Assembly (NCBI RefSeq): GCF_003711515.1
Contig: NW_021167087.1
Coordinates: 1,546,799 to 1,610,798 of the forward strand
Direction of reading: 5' to 3'
Source of the DNA: Sodiomyces alkalinus F11
Taxonomy: Eukaryota > Ascomycota > Sordariomycetes > Glomerellales > Plectosphaerellaceae
Length of the DNA: 64,000 nt
Part shown: piece by piece, positions 1 through 11,212 of the stretch
Position numbering within the stretch: the first letter of the stretch is position 1
Layout of the letters: each line of letters begins with the position of its first letter
The notes under the pieces: model-generated
What the model was told of the DNA's origin: nothing
What the model saw: the letters and a program-made list of their open reading frames with translations, nothing else
Database searches by the model: none
Translations under genes and position numbers: made by a program

Positions 1-1
1 G

Positions 2-1258
2 TCCAGCCTCCACACCATCGGCTGGAGTATCATCGAGATCAGGCTGTACCAGCCTCAGCCGCAAGTCGCCCAGAACTGGATTGTCCAGCTCTACATGATC
101 TGGGGCGTCGTTGCCATGGGCCTCCTGCTGCTCCTCTACGTCCTGTCCCTGCCGCCCGTCATCCGCCTGACTGGCTACGAGTTCTTCCGGAAGTCGCACT
201 ACGTCCTCGCTCTCGTCTACATGGGCGCCTGCATCGGCCACTGGGAGCAGCTCCACTGCTTCCTCACCCCGGCCATCCTTCTCTGGTTCATCGACCGCGC
301 CGCGCGGGGCGTAAGGACCTTCCTCGTGCACTACAACTTCGTCGACGGCGCCAAGCGGGGCTTCGTGGCCGCTCGTGCCTCCATGACCACCTTCCCCCAT
401 CCTGAAGACGGCGACGTCGTGCGCTTGGATTTCGAACACCCCCACGAGGCCTGGCAGGTCGGCCAGCATTTTTACCTCTGCTTCCCGGAGAGCAGCATCT
501 GGCAGTCGCACCCGTTCACGCCGCTGAACGCTCCCGTCACCGTGAACGGCCGGACCCGCCACTCGTACATCTTCAGGGGTAAGCAGGGCGAGACGAAGAA
601 GATCGCCGAGCTCGCTGCGCGCAAGTCGGCCGCTGCCGCTGCCGCTTCGGCTGATAAGCCCGAGACGCCTTCGACCTCGGTGGTTTTGACCGGCCCCTAC
701 GGCGACTCTACCATGCGCAACGTCACTCACGATGCCAACATCCTGTGCATTGCAGGCGGCACCGGCATCACTTATGTGCTACCTGTACTCCTATCTCTCC
801 TCGGCGCGAGCAACAACACCTCCCCGGCCCGAAAAATCGAACTTGTCTGGGTGGTCCGACACGCCGAGGACGCCGAATGGGTCGGGCCGGAGCTGGACCT
901 CTTGTCCAAGAACGGCGGCATCAGCTTGACGATCCTCCCGACGAGGGATGCGGAGCCGAGCAGCTCGGACCAGGAAAGGTCCTCGGATGCAGAGAATGAG
1001 GAGAAGCAGGCTGCCGTGTCGTCGGTGAGCACGGTCAAGGCCACGTCTTCGAGAGGTCACCCGGATCTGGGACGGCTCATCAGGGAATTCGTCGAGGGGA
1101 CGGCGAGGGGGCGGACTATTGTCTTCGCGAGCGGGCCGCCGAGCATGTTGACCGATGCTCGTGCCGCCGCCGCCGCGTGCAATTCCGGGGCGAAGGTTTG
1201 GAAGGGTGAGGAGAGATGTAGTGTGGATTTTGTGCACGATGAGCGGATGGAGAGGTGA
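2..1258 (+). CDS. Ferric reductase-like transmembrane oxidoreductase (3' part)
   Basis: The reading frame is open from base 2, so the start and the first membrane helices lie left of the window. About 418 residues are visible. The N-terminal visible part holds membrane segments with the KSHYVLAL and GACIGHW histidines that fit the second pair of haem ligands of the FRE/NOX family. Then come an FAD-binding HPFTPLN motif, a GPYGDS loop, an NADPH-binding AGGTGIT segment, and near the C-terminus FASGPPSML, all in the usual order. In this family electrons pass from NADPH through FAD and two haems across the plasma membrane to ferric or cupric chelates. Acidic, Ser-rich sequence (about residues 315 to 345 of the visible part) is a typical variable insert. 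The stop is TGA at 1256. The next gene is a convergent P450 only 200 bp away. Substrate metal is not deducible. Family assignment is firm. Confidence 0.9.
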   Translation, partial: SSLHTIGWSIIEIRLYQPQPQVAQNWIVQLYMIWGVVAMGLLLLLYVLSLPPVIRLTGYEFFRKSHYVLALVYMGACIGHWEQLHCFLTPAILLWFIDRAARGVRTFLVHYNFVDGAKRGFVAARASMTTFPHPEDGDVVRLDFEHPHEAWQVGQHFYLCFPESSIWQSHPFTPLNAPVTVNGRTRHSYIFRGKQGETKKIAELAARKSAAAAAASADKPETPSTSVVLTGPYGDSTMRNVTHDANILCIAGGTGITYVLPVLLSLLGASNNTSPARKIELVWVVRHAEDAEWVGPELDLLSKNGGISLTILPTRDAEPSSSDQERSSDAENEEKQAAVSSVSTVKATSSRGHPDLGRLIREFVEGTARGRTIVFASGPPSMLTDARAAAAACNSGAKVWKGEERCSVDFVHDERMER

Positions 1259-1457
1259 GCCAGAATGCTACCGCGAATTTGGTTGATGGGGACAATGCTT
1301 TGCGAATGGATTTTTTGAGGCTCATGATACCACTCACTCACTACCATACATCGGCAAAGACTTTTCTTCTTGCTTTATTTGCCCCCTTTTTATTTTATTT
1401 GATTCAATGCTTCGTAAAACGTCTGTGGCCAGTTATCTATCTATTCAGCCGGACCGT

Positions 1458-3413
1458 CTACCGCTTCACGGGAGTCAGCTTGACCATCAGAGGAGGCTTG
1501 TTCCAGGTGTTGAAAGCCTTGACGTGATGCAGGTCGCCCGAGACGTCCCACAGGTCCTCCTCGCCGGGGCCGGGGGGGAGCTTCTCGATGTCGAAGTACC
1601 AGAGGAGGTTCGCGAGGATGAGGCGGAGCTCGAGGTAGCTGAGGTGCTTCCCGATGCAGCCGCGGGGGCCCAGGGAGAAGGCCTGGCTGGCGTCCTTCTT
1701 GTCGGCGTCGTAGGCCGAGTCGAGCCAGCGCTCGGGGATGAACTCGTCCGGGCGGGTGAAGTTGCGCGGGGAGTGGGTGGCGGCCCAGGCGTAGACGGAG
1801 ACGGTGGTGCCGCCGGGGAGGAACTCGCCGGCGACGGTGTCGCCGTGGGCCGGGACGGTGCGGGTCAGGCCGGTGGGGACGGGGGGGAAGATGCGCAGGG
1901 CCTCGTCGATGCAGGCGTTCATGTAGGTCATCTCCTGCAGGTCGAGGAACTTCATGTTCGCGGCCGAGGTGAAGGTGTCGCGGATCTCGGCGGTCAGGCG
2001 GGCGTAGACGTGCGGCGTGCGGAGGAGGTGCAGGAGGAGGCCGCTGAGGAGACTGGCGGTGGTCTCGGAGCCGGCGACGATGAAGAGGGCCGAGTTGAGG
2101 ATGATCTCGTTGATGTGGACGCCGCCCTTTTCGTTCTGTCGGAGGATGTAGTAGAGGAAGTCACGATGCTCGCGACGGAGACCTTCATCGACGCGCTTGA
2201 GGCACTTCTCTTTGCTCAACTCCAAGTGCTCGAACCGCTTCCGACGGAGGCTTTCGGGGATCAGTTTCAGGAGAAGCCTCTGCGGCAAGGTTCCGGTCTT
2301 GAACATGCGGCGAGTGGCCTGCTCGTAAGCGCCCGCCTTGATGGTTTCGGTGATGAGAGAGACCCAGCTGTGGAATTTGCCATCCTTGAGACATCCGAAA
2401 GGCTCGCCGAAGGCCATGTCGCCGATGATGTCGAAGGTGGTAAAGTCTAGTGTGGTGTGTTAGTTGGCCTAAGCCGTTTGACGCGGTGTATTTACGAATT
2501 TGATGGAGAAGCCCAGGGGGAAAAAGGAAAGGGGGAAAACAAAAACACATACTGAACCAGTCGCACATGTTCACAGGGGAACCACTGGCGGCGAACGGCT
2601 TGAGCTGCGTGATGAGGAGGTCGACGTAGCCCCGGATGATGCTCTCCTGCTCAAGGAGGGCCTTTTGGCTGAAGGCATGCGAGAGCACCCGACGCTGGCG
2701 GGCGTGGTTGGCGTCGTCGGCCATAGTCAAGGTCGTGGCACCTTCGAGATCTTGCACTGAGCCGACGCTATTAGGGAGTGTTAGTGTGCTCTATACGAAT
2801 CCGTCTTGCATAAAAACGACGAGACGGGCGTCCTTACTGAATGGCTGCACATGGGCAAGAAAGACGTGTTAGCGAGACGATTTCCATGAGAGTTCAGAAC
2901 AAAATCTTGGATAGAAGTGGGCTTTCAGAACGTACGATCTTTGTGGAATTGAGGGTGGCCCTGACGGTGACCGTAGATGTCCTTCCAGGCCTCGGGATCG
3001 ATGAAGGCCAACTCATTGGGCATTGTCCGGACGATGGGTCCATACTTGAGGTGGAGCTGATGGACGTCGAAAGGCCATCGTCCTCGGAACAAGCCATAGA
3101 TGCTATAGATCTGCGAAAATTCACGTCAGCATCGTTTATGAATAGTCTCGGGGAATGCGGTGGTCGAGAAGAAAAACGTACAGGAGAGATTCTGGCGAGG
3201 AATGGGCCGGGAAACCGGGCCAGGGGATGGAAGTACAGACTGTAGATACAGCACCATATCACGTATAGGGTGAGCTGCACGGGGTTTCTTGGTTAGATCT
3301 GCTGTGAAAAAGGAAGCTGGATGGAAAATGGAAATGCGATGGTTACTCACCGCAGCAGCGGCACCGAGGACGATGACGCCGGGCTGCTCGACGATGATAT
3401 CAACCGCGCCCAT
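1458..3413 (-). CDS. Cytochrome P450 monooxygenase, CYP65/isotrichodermin C-15 hydroxylase-like
   Basis: Six exons are proposed: 3413-3351, 3274-3182, 3110-2936, 2844-2838, 2767-2553 and 2446-1458. They sum to 1542 nt, giving 513 aa. A short hydrophobic N-terminus anchors the enzyme in the ER and is followed by the proline-rich hinge HPLARFPGPFLARI. The I-helix motif AGSETT lies near residue 310, EALR near 367, the PERW region near 425, and the haem loop FSLGPRGCIGKHLSY puts the ligand Cys near 448. The phrases YGPIVRTMPNELAFID and WKDIYGHRQGH are typical of the CYP65-like fungal clade, which oxidises terpenoid and polyketide products; the substrate here cannot be deduced. The fourth exon is only 7 nt, but it is needed to keep frame and gives a continuous HKDPIHVGSVQDLEGA. 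The enzyme would depend on cytochrome P450 reductase. Neighbours are a ferric reductase and an MFS permease. Family is certain, exon 4 probable. Confidence 0.9.
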
Positions 3414-5179
3414 CTCGTTCTACTTTCCGGTCTGTCGATGTCCTTTTCCTATTCTCCTTTCCCTTGAGACCGTGGCCTGAGGGGGTGGTTGGTCGTGGTG
3501 GTCGTGGTGGTTGTGGTGGTCGTGGTCAGAACTGCCAGGGGAAGAACCAGCCGGCGTAGTAGCTAAAGGACAGTTGCGTATTTGGAGTTGAGAATAATTA
3601 TTGTCCTGGTTGTTGGTGAGTGAGTGGTTGACTCTGATATATCTTCTTCAGCCCCAAGCTGAGAGCAGCCGAGACGGTCGTCGAGAAGCGTCTCCATGAA
3701 GCTATCCCCACTTTTTGGACGTCCCTGTGACGGTTCCCCTGTGACGCTAAAACCCTGGCTAGCGTGCGCCGGAGGGGTGGGAGGAAAAGGGGGCGATATA
3801 CCAAGGAGGGATACCATGATCCAGGCTATCCAGCCATCCCCCTAGGGGGTAAGCTTGCCCGCTGGTCCGGGCGTTGAGGTACGGAGTAATTAGTCTGTCT
3901 GTTCATATCTGAGATTCGTAGCTTCAATGTGGATGTGTAAAATACAGCTCCTGGTTGGTCCTTTCGAATGCCAAGTTTGATTCACGATTTGACAGACGGT
4001 CAGACCGGTCTTCCGCTTTGGCTCGACTCGAGTGTTGAGCAAGATTGCCTCGCACTACAGACCTCGTCGTATGTATCCCACCAGGTCTAGGATTTACAGA
4101 TGTTAGTATTCAAGACGTAACACTATAAGTAACGCCCTGTCGCCGGTTGCACAGATCGTACGGGGTTGGTTGTCCAGGTGTCTGGGAAGCATCTAGTTCG
4201 CGCTATACGAGTGTGTGTTGAAAGCATGAAGCCGACGTCGCCTTGGCTCAGGAGGCAACGAGGATGTTCCCTTGTCCGATAAGCCAACGGGATTTCGTTC
4301 TCGCGATGGACCGTTGAGTTGGACGAAATGCACCTCACCTTGGTTTCTCAGGACAACAGAAAGCCAATGCAATGCCTGCCGGATAGGAAGAAGGCTGGGC
4401 CACTGGGCGAGAAAACAAAGTTGGAGGCGGCTCTGCACTTGCCAGGCGTACCTGTAGTGTACCAGTTCGTGTGTGGGGCTGTTGGGGTGCGGGGCAGCGG
4501 GGAACCACGAAGCGGGGGCGGGGCACTCGCTCATCGAGGAAGTCGGGTTTTGTTTTCCGTCAGTGGTGACAATGATAGCTCAGGTACAAGTATATGTAGG
4601 TAGGTATGGCGTCTGCCAATTACACTGATCCCAAGTCCCGAAAACAACGACAGTAGAATGTTCCGAAGAATACATCACGAAAAGACCAAGTTGGGTGGAC
4701 GGATAAGGAGAAGGAGAGCCCAGAACGAGAGCGAGCGACAAAGCGGAGGTAAGTCACGGTACTGTAAGCGGAATCCGGACTTAAAGGGGTAGGACTAGAA
4801 TTATTGTCCGGGCTCGTAGCCCTTGCTGGACTTGGCTTACTGTACCCCACACAAAGCCTGCCGGGCGTAACCCTGCATTGAATGAGTCGAGGGTTTCCAG
4901 AATGATTTAGTACGTCACCGTATAGGTATATGTACAAAAAAAAGTCCACTTTCCCTTATTTCCAGGTACCTCAAAAGTTCATCAAGGTAAGCCATGAAAT
5001 GGTAACGCGTGCACGGATACTCCGTACCGAGACGTACGGCTGTACACGTGTATCTCCAGATGTATTCCTTCACGGCCCAGTGGGGCTCATGATTTTCATC
5101 TTCCTAACCCCTCTTCCTCTTTTCCAATGTCGTGTCGTTCCTCTTCAACCCATTTCCCCCCGGGGGAATTTAATCTAAT
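3414..5179. other. Intergenic, no gene seen
   Basis: This stretch contains only short unrelated open frames without recognisable motifs. It serves as the upstream region of the P450 and the downstream region of the permease. A GTGGTC-type minisatellite lies at its left end. Confidence 0.6.
3485..3527. repeat. GTGGTC/GTGGTT minisatellite
   Basis: About seven degenerate copies of a GTGGTC hexamer sit about 75 bp upstream of the P450 start codon. The strand read by the P450 is therefore CCACGAC-rich. It could affect the promoter, but no known site is recognised. Confidence 0.7.
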
Positions 5180-6976
5180 CTAATACACGTACACAAACTC
5201 GTCATTCTTCGAGTCGGTCAGATCCTTGAAAGCGTTCTCGCCCAAAGGAGCGCCCGTCTCCCCGTCCTCCCTGCCGCTGGTATAGCGGTGCTCCATGCTG
5301 AGATCGCGGAGCTTGGCCGGCTTGCCGTTCTTGACGCGCCTGCGCTCCTGCCTCTTGTTCAGGTAAAAGAGGCAGACGACCTGCAAGCCGACGATGGCGA
5401 TGAGCGCGCACGTGATGCCCATGGTCTTCTCCAACCCGGGCTTGTAATACGGCGCGTCGTTGGAGTTGAACAGCAAGGGGCCGACGATGTTGCCGGCCGA
5501 CGCGCCGATGTTGTACAGGGACATGATGACCGACTTCTTGGTGGCGCCGCCGATGTTGGAGATCATCCACGACACGATGAGGGGGTTGCCGCCGAACAGG
5601 AACGCGAGCATGTAGTAGGCGGCCAGCAGGGGCGGGATGGAGCTGCGGCCCAGCAGGTAGAGCATGATGGCGCCCGCGAGGACCGGCATCAGGATGGCCT
5701 CGAGGAAGACCGACTTGATGCGGAAGCGGTGGGCGAGGTAGGACGACGGGAAGATGACGAGCAGCTGGACGGCGCCGAAGGGGATGTTGAGGAGCGACGT
5801 GACGGTCGGGTCGAAGCCGAAGCCGCCGACGATGATGGGCCCGAACGTGTTGGTGACCATGGCGGTGACGTTGAGGCAGAGCGCCATGCCGACGAAGAGC
5901 CACGTCTTGGGCTCGACCAGCGCCTCGAACGCCTGCGCCCACTTGAAGTCGCGGCTCCCCGTCCCCGTCTGGTTGGCCCGCAGCCGCTCGATGGCCTGGA
6001 GCTTCTCCTGCGCCGTCAAGAAACGGGCCGACGCCACGTCGTTGTCCATGATCCAGTACACGACGGGAGCCGTGAGCACGGTGACGAGGCCGACGAAGAG
6101 GAAGAGGATCCGCCAGGACGCGATGGCGCCGTTGACCTGGCCGAACCCGTACGAGACCGCCGCCGCGAACATGGTGGAGAGGCCGTTGGTGCCGTACCAT
6201 CAGGCCACTCGCATCGGCTGCTCGGCGCGCCGGTACCACTGGGACGTGATGACGGAGAACAGCGGCAGGCAGGCGGTTTCGAAGAGACCCAGCAGGAACC
6301 GCGTGGCGAGCAGGCCGGCATAATTGTTGCAGGCGGCCATGCATGTCTGCGCCGTGCCCCACCCCAGCACGAGCGCCGGCATGAGGATGCGGTGCGGCAC
6401 CTTGACCATGAGCCACGAGGCGAAGGGCAGCCAGACGAGCTGGGCGATGGCCGAGATGGAGCTGACCTTGGAATACTCGTTGCCGCTCAGGTTACAGTCC
6501 TCGCGCAGACCCCAGACGGCGCCATATCCAAGCACTGATTTATCCAAAACTTTTCTGGAGCGTTAGCGTTCCGGGCACTCAAAATGATAGCACGGCTTAG
6601 CAATCGCTTCGCTTACTCTGGAGGAAGTAGACCCAAACGAGCACCGAGAGGATATGCTTGTCCGTCTTGCGGCGAATGCGTTTATTCTGATATTCGGTAA
6701 GCGGCTCGTTCAGCAAGTGAATTTCTCCAGGGCCAGGATAATAAGAGTTGGAAACAAAAAAAAACCAAGAAAAAAGGAAGAAAAAAAGGGAAAAAAGGAA
6801 AATGGGGAGAATATGCGTACATCTTCTTCTGTGAGCTCAATCTGCTGGTCGCCAATGAGCCTGGCTGCAAGGTCGCCGCCCTTCCCCTGGACAGGCGAAT
6901 TCTTCGTCATCTCGACATCGGCCTCGTCGGTGTGGTGCTGGGAGGCCGAATCTTCGGTCTTGGAAATCCCAGACAT
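5180..6976 (-). pseudogene. Dal5-like MFS anion permease with an in-frame TGA
   Basis: Three exons are proposed: 6976-6821, 6686-6617 and 6549-5180, summing to 1596 nt (531 codons plus stop). The sequence matches the anion:cation symporter branch of the major facilitator superfamily (allantoate, nicotinate and related anions). An acidic N-terminus leads to the conserved NKRIRRKTDKHIL, YFLQILDKSVLGY and the first membrane helices, then RFLLGLFETACLPLFSVI. About twelve membrane segments are expected at the plasma membrane. Frame and conservation continue on both sides of a TGA at 6202-6200 (codon 192). It falls between QPMRVA and WYGTNGLSTM, where the family has an ordinary sense codon. No plausible intron removes it without deleting WYGTNG. 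It may be a nonsense mutation, a base error or readthrough. A start at 6172 would give only the C-terminal two thirds and is unlikely to be functional. Substrate is unknown. Confidence 0.8.
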
Positions 6977-9900
6977 GGTGGAAGTGGCGAGAGGAAGAAC
7001 TGAATGGCAGGTGGTCGTCCGTCTGTTCTCTGGGGGAGCAGACCGTGGTTAAAGCAAGAATGAAAGGCGACAAGAGAGGAGAGCAGAGAAGACCCAAAAG
7101 CCGGGGAAGAGCGAGGTCGTAAGATTAAGAAGGTAAGCCGATTAGCAGGTAAGTCGACGAGTTGGGCCTGTGTTAGAAAGATCGACGACCATGACGATCT
7201 CGCACACTTTGTATCGTTGGTAGTTTGCCCCCCATGTAAGAAGATCATTTCTCCTGGCTTTCTCGCTCAGCCTTGACCATGTTTACGGCCCAAGCAGCTA
7301 GGATACAGCGATGAGGTGTTCTAGGTTACGGCGGTGGTGGGGGGAAGAATTCCCTGATGGAGCTCAGACAAGATCAAAACCTAGAGGAATAGCAAGAAAG
7401 GCCAAGTAAGAGTCCAGTTTGGTGGCTCGAGCCTGACAGCCCAGCCCTGAGAGCTCAAATCTCAAGCTCGAAGCTGGAGCCAAGAACCCAGTCCAGTGTA
7501 AGGACAACCGCAACTCCCGACTTGACCGGGCCCGGCAGAGGAAAACCTGGGGATGCTGTGGGGGGTTTCTGCCCCATGGGACAATGAAGTTAGCGTCTAA
7601 AGGTGGGGGGGTTGACCTTACGTGGGGGTCCGGACTGGCTTTCGAAAATGAAACTTTTAACAGGGAACTTTGTTGACGAGATGGGAAAACACCTTAACAG
7701 GACGAGGCATGAATACCTATGCTCGGGAAATCAGCCGAGGTTGTTGAATGACCTGGGTAGGAGAATCTGGGGCGCCGCAGTCACCCCGATCGTTTCCTTT
7801 TTCCGGCTCTTCTCGTCGTGCCAACACTGCCAACATCAACACCACCAACCTTACCTCTAACAGTCCCTATTTCCCCGCCCTTCTTCCTTGTTGTCATTTC
7901 GTGACAATGATGTCCGTACGTAATATGTTCCTTGCAAATCTGGAGAATGCCGAGTACCTATCTCCTTTCTTCGTCCAGGGTATCTGCTCCGGGGTTGGTA
8001 TTGGTCTAAATCCGGGATGGCGATCAAACCCCTTATCAAATCATAGCGGCCACAGCCAAACCAGCGTCATTCTACATCATAGCACGCGCCTCTTTTTTTT
8101 TTTTTTTTTTCGTCTTCGTATCCCTCGTAACCTTTAAAGTAGAGGTATGTTGTCCTCTTTCAGCATTGGCCATCTCCGGTGGTGATGGTGGTCTCGGAGG
8201 TGGTTTGGTTTCCCCCACTCAGGGGCGGGAATCAGGATGGGGTCTTTTACTCCCTGAACACAGACCGTTCAAACTGTCCGGGGTTTTCGCCAATGCTTCT
8301 AGACGAGGGCGGTCGGAATAACCCCCGTGTCCAAGTGGAGTCTGTAAGCACGTTGGATTCCGCCCGTCCATGTCTATACCACACGCCGGATGGCCTAAGT
8401 TCGTCTGTATCTTGACCTCGCGGGTCGTTGTCACATACCACGCAAGAGATGATGGTAACGCGGGGCAACGTCATCCTAAATGGCTCCTCGTTGCCGACGC
8501 CATTTTCTTTGACAGGCTCATAGTTGGACCATGGATAGACACCTTCCGTGGGAACCGTGGTAAGCTGGACCATTCGCATATTGGGTGACCCAAAACCCGT
8601 GGATCTCCTGGTTGCAAGCGACTGAAAAGATTACGACGTTATAGGCCGCCATTCAGGATTTCGGACAGTATCAGGCAAGATAAGGGCATTATGGGGGAAA
8701 TATTTGGCGCGCAGTTCTTCCTTTGCGTAGATGTTTGTGTAGTGTACAGCGTATCAGGTAGTTGTTCTCTGTTTGCAGCCACTCGTAAATATTTTAACAA
8801 ATCATAGATTCACCAACGATGTCAGTGGCTGTTCGCGAGCTAGTGGATTATCTATCCAGGCATCGGTCCTCGAGGTGTTGAAGATCTGGTGGAGGTTTGG
8901 GATCGCACAGTTTGCTGATCACCATATAATCGATGCCAGTTCTGGTATATTCTAGCCGTGAGACACAATACAGAAGACGTGGCCTTGGGGACGAACCCAA
9001 GGTCAACTTAATTCATTGTAGAATAACTAAGGTAGTTATCCATAATATCTGCTACTTCAAAAATTCAACGTCGTTCAAAAGTGGGTTCAAGAATTTGCGG
9101 GGTGTAAAAAGGCGGGGAGAGGGGAGAGGGAGAAATATTAGGCAAAGGAGGGGAAGGAGGGGAAGGTGGGGAAAAGAGGGGGACAGGCCCCAGTTGCTTG
9201 GGTGGGGTGTCGTGTTTCCCCACCTACACCTAGTTATCACCCACAAGCAAGGTAGCTCTCGTTCTCCGTGCGCAATCTTCGTGTAAGTATCTGCACGACT
9301 GCAGCAGTGGAGGGCCTCAGTTTGGGTTCCCACCTCTCCTGTTTCCTCTGCCATTATATTTCCCACTTGAGACATCCAGTAGCCCCCTCAGTCCGTGTAA
9401 TCACCTGGGAATCTTTAAATAGACTCTTTCAATGGGACACTCGGTGACGCGGCTGCGGGGATCATTAGCCAGCTTCAATAAGTGCCAAGGAACTGTTCCC
9501 TCTGTACGGGATTCAGTGTTGAATTATCAACTTTTCTTAAATCAACTCTTTTAAAGATCATACAAAATCGAGCAGTGGACCAGTGCCGATACCTTACAAA
9601 TTGCTTAGAAACGCCCGAGGTAGTTGGGGGCAGTAACCATGTAGCCCATGACAAGCATACGGTAGGTAGAGATATGGTGGTAGTACCGTAGTGTGGCCAC
9701 CTCGACGCCATAACCAAGCCGACTCGCTTTCATGTCTTCATAGATGACCGAATAGTTGCCTGAACTGGGGAGAATCGTTAAGAAACCAACCCGAAATAAC
9801 AATGACCCCTGGGGCCCACCTCATCACACCCCGAGACTCTAAGAAACGGAGCGTTGTGTATGCTAAGTAGCTTCAACTCTTCCGTCCTTTGCTTCCCAGA

Positions 9901-10024
9901 AACAAGTCGGCAGGTGGGGCCCTCACTCTGTCCCGCCGTCATCGACCATCAAGCCCCGCGTGTACTTCATGTACTTCGTATCATGGGGATGAACGCTCGC
10001 TTTCTCGTAAATGCAACTGTTCCT
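6977..10024. other. Intergenic, 3 kb without recognisable genes
   Basis: Only short open frames without family resemblance or codon continuity were found. The part from about 8600 to 9870 looks less GC-rich than the coding regions, with poly-T at 8093-8111 and an AGGGG-rich stretch at 9110-9180. I see no transposase, reverse transcriptase, tRNA or terminal repeats. Confidence 0.55.
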
Positions 10025-11212
10025 TCACGTCGGCTTTTGCTTCTCCCTCCAAGTCCTCGCGCAGGTAGCGATGCGCAAGGCCGTCTCTCGTATCCGAACA
10101 GCCTGCCTCATCAGCTTGGCTTTCTCAGACTCGGTCCTCCACGCCCGGCGCGATGACGAGGATGAAGATGCCGATGCTGTGGAAGGGGCGTGGCCCTCCC
10201 TGTCCTCCTGTTCCTCGATGAGATGCCCCCACTCGTCCGCCGACCGCGCCACCAACAGCGCGGCATCTTCAATCCGTCGCGCCGGCGTCAGGGTCTCGTC
10301 GTCCTCGTCGTCGTCGTCGTCGGTGAAGCAGGCGCAGTAGTCCAGGTCGCGGGGCTGTCTCGAGAGGACGCCGACGATGACGTTCCACACTGCGACCAGG
10401 TCCTCTTGCGGTACCGACGGCGACATGGCGGCCGACTGCGAAAGGAGGTGTTGCTTCTCGGGCGAGTAGCTCCGGTGGTGCTGGCTCGGATTCGTGCTCG
10501 CGGAGGCCGCGGCGGCACCACCTGGGCCCCCCATTCCCGCGCCAGCTCGTGCGCGTGCGCGTGCGCGTGCGAGACTCAGCGCCCGCGCGGCCAGGCAGTT
10601 GCTGCAAGTGCCGTCGCGGATGTCGCTGATCTTGACGCACTCGGGGGAGACGCCTTGGCCTCGTCGGCAGCGCGGACACTGCTGTGGCCCCCTCTGCACC
10701 TTGCCTCGTTCGTATACCATGATGGCCTCCACCCCGCTGTCTTCGGACAGGTCCACCTCTTCTTTATCGGGCCGGCACTTCCATGTTCGTCGGATAGGCA
10801 TGGCTGTCAACCTCCTTAGGGTTTCGGTCTCGGGAACTCTGTGGAGAGAGATGTGTGCGGATCCATGTGAATGGCCGAGCGATACGGCTGAAGGCGCGCT
10901 GTCGAATGAGGTGCGTATGTCGGTACGTCCGTCATCGGACCCAGGGCCCGGGGCTAGCCCCGAGTCAGTGTTTTGTTGGCCGTAGCCATGGTGAAATAGT
11001 GTACGATCGTCGCCCCCGTTAAATGACATCGACACGGTTGGAAATGGGTCTTCGGTAGTGTTGCCGGTAGGGCCCGAGTGCGAGGAGGCGGAATTCGATA
11101 GTGTCCATGACGGGGTAGACGACTCCGAACGCCGTTGCCGGTCTCTCGAATTTGCCCGTCGATTGTGGCCGGTCAGGAGCTCCAGCGTCATGTCGGCGAC
11201 GTGATGCTCCAT
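10025..11212 (-). CDS. Zinc-finger-like DUF3716-type fungal protein
   Basis: The single-exon frame is open from 11362. I chose the ATG at 11212 because the 50 residues upstream look non-conserved and leader-like. That gives 395 aa, starting MEHHVADMTLELLTGHN. A Ser/Thr-rich low-complexity N-terminal half is followed by a cysteine cluster: a CPRC pair, a single Cys 13 residues later and a final CSNC pair. This C-x2-C...C...C-x2-C pattern resembles the fungal DUF3716 domain, of unknown function and often found in nuclear or transcription-linked hypothetical proteins. An Arg-Ala repeat from alternating GTGCGC codons, an acidic run (TDDDDDEDDE) and a C-terminal basic helix follow. Orphan in its neighbourhood. 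The coding call is good; the domain name is from memory of the cysteine pattern and is less sure. Confidence 0.7.
   Translation of the reverse strand: MEHHVADMTLELLTGHNRRANSRDRQRRSESSTPSWTLSNSASSHSGPTGNTTEDPFPTVSMSFNGGDDRTLFHHGYGQQNTDSGLAPGPGSDDGRTDIRTSFDSAPSAVSLGHSHGSAHISLHRVPETETLRRLTAMPIRRTWKCRPDKEEVDLSEDSGVEAIMVYERGKVQRGPQQCPRCRRGQGVSPECVKISDIRDGTCSNCLAARALSLARARARARAGAGMGGPGGAAAASASTNPSQHHRSYSPEKQHLLSQSAAMSPSVPQEDLVAVWNVIVGVLSRQPRDLDYCACFTDDDDDEDDETLTPARRIEDAALLVARSADEWGHLIEEQEDREGHAPSTASASSSSSSRRAWRTESEKAKLMRQAVRIRETALRIATCARTWREKQKPT
10548..10571. repeat. Alternating purine-pyrimidine tract (GTGCGC)n
   Basis: These 24 bp of strictly alternating purine and pyrimidine lie inside the coding region and encode the Arg-Ala repeat on the minus strand. 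Such GC/GT alternation is a classical Z-DNA-prone sequence. Confidence 0.7.

Noticed and set aside
1407..2450. Long plus-strand frame opposite the P450 (347 codons)
   Set aside because: It is the antisense shadow of the GC-rich P450 exon, with Val/Glu/Asp/Gly-biased composition and no motif.
5288..6538. Plus-strand frame of 416 codons opposite the permease
   Set aside because: Antisense shadow: Arg/Asp/Glu/Gly composition and the permease motifs on the other strand explain the region.
8600..9870. Relic of a repeat-induced-point-mutated transposon
   Set aside because: The region seems less GC-rich, but no terminal repeats, target duplications or degenerate transposase were visible; base counts and TpA/CpA ratios would decide.
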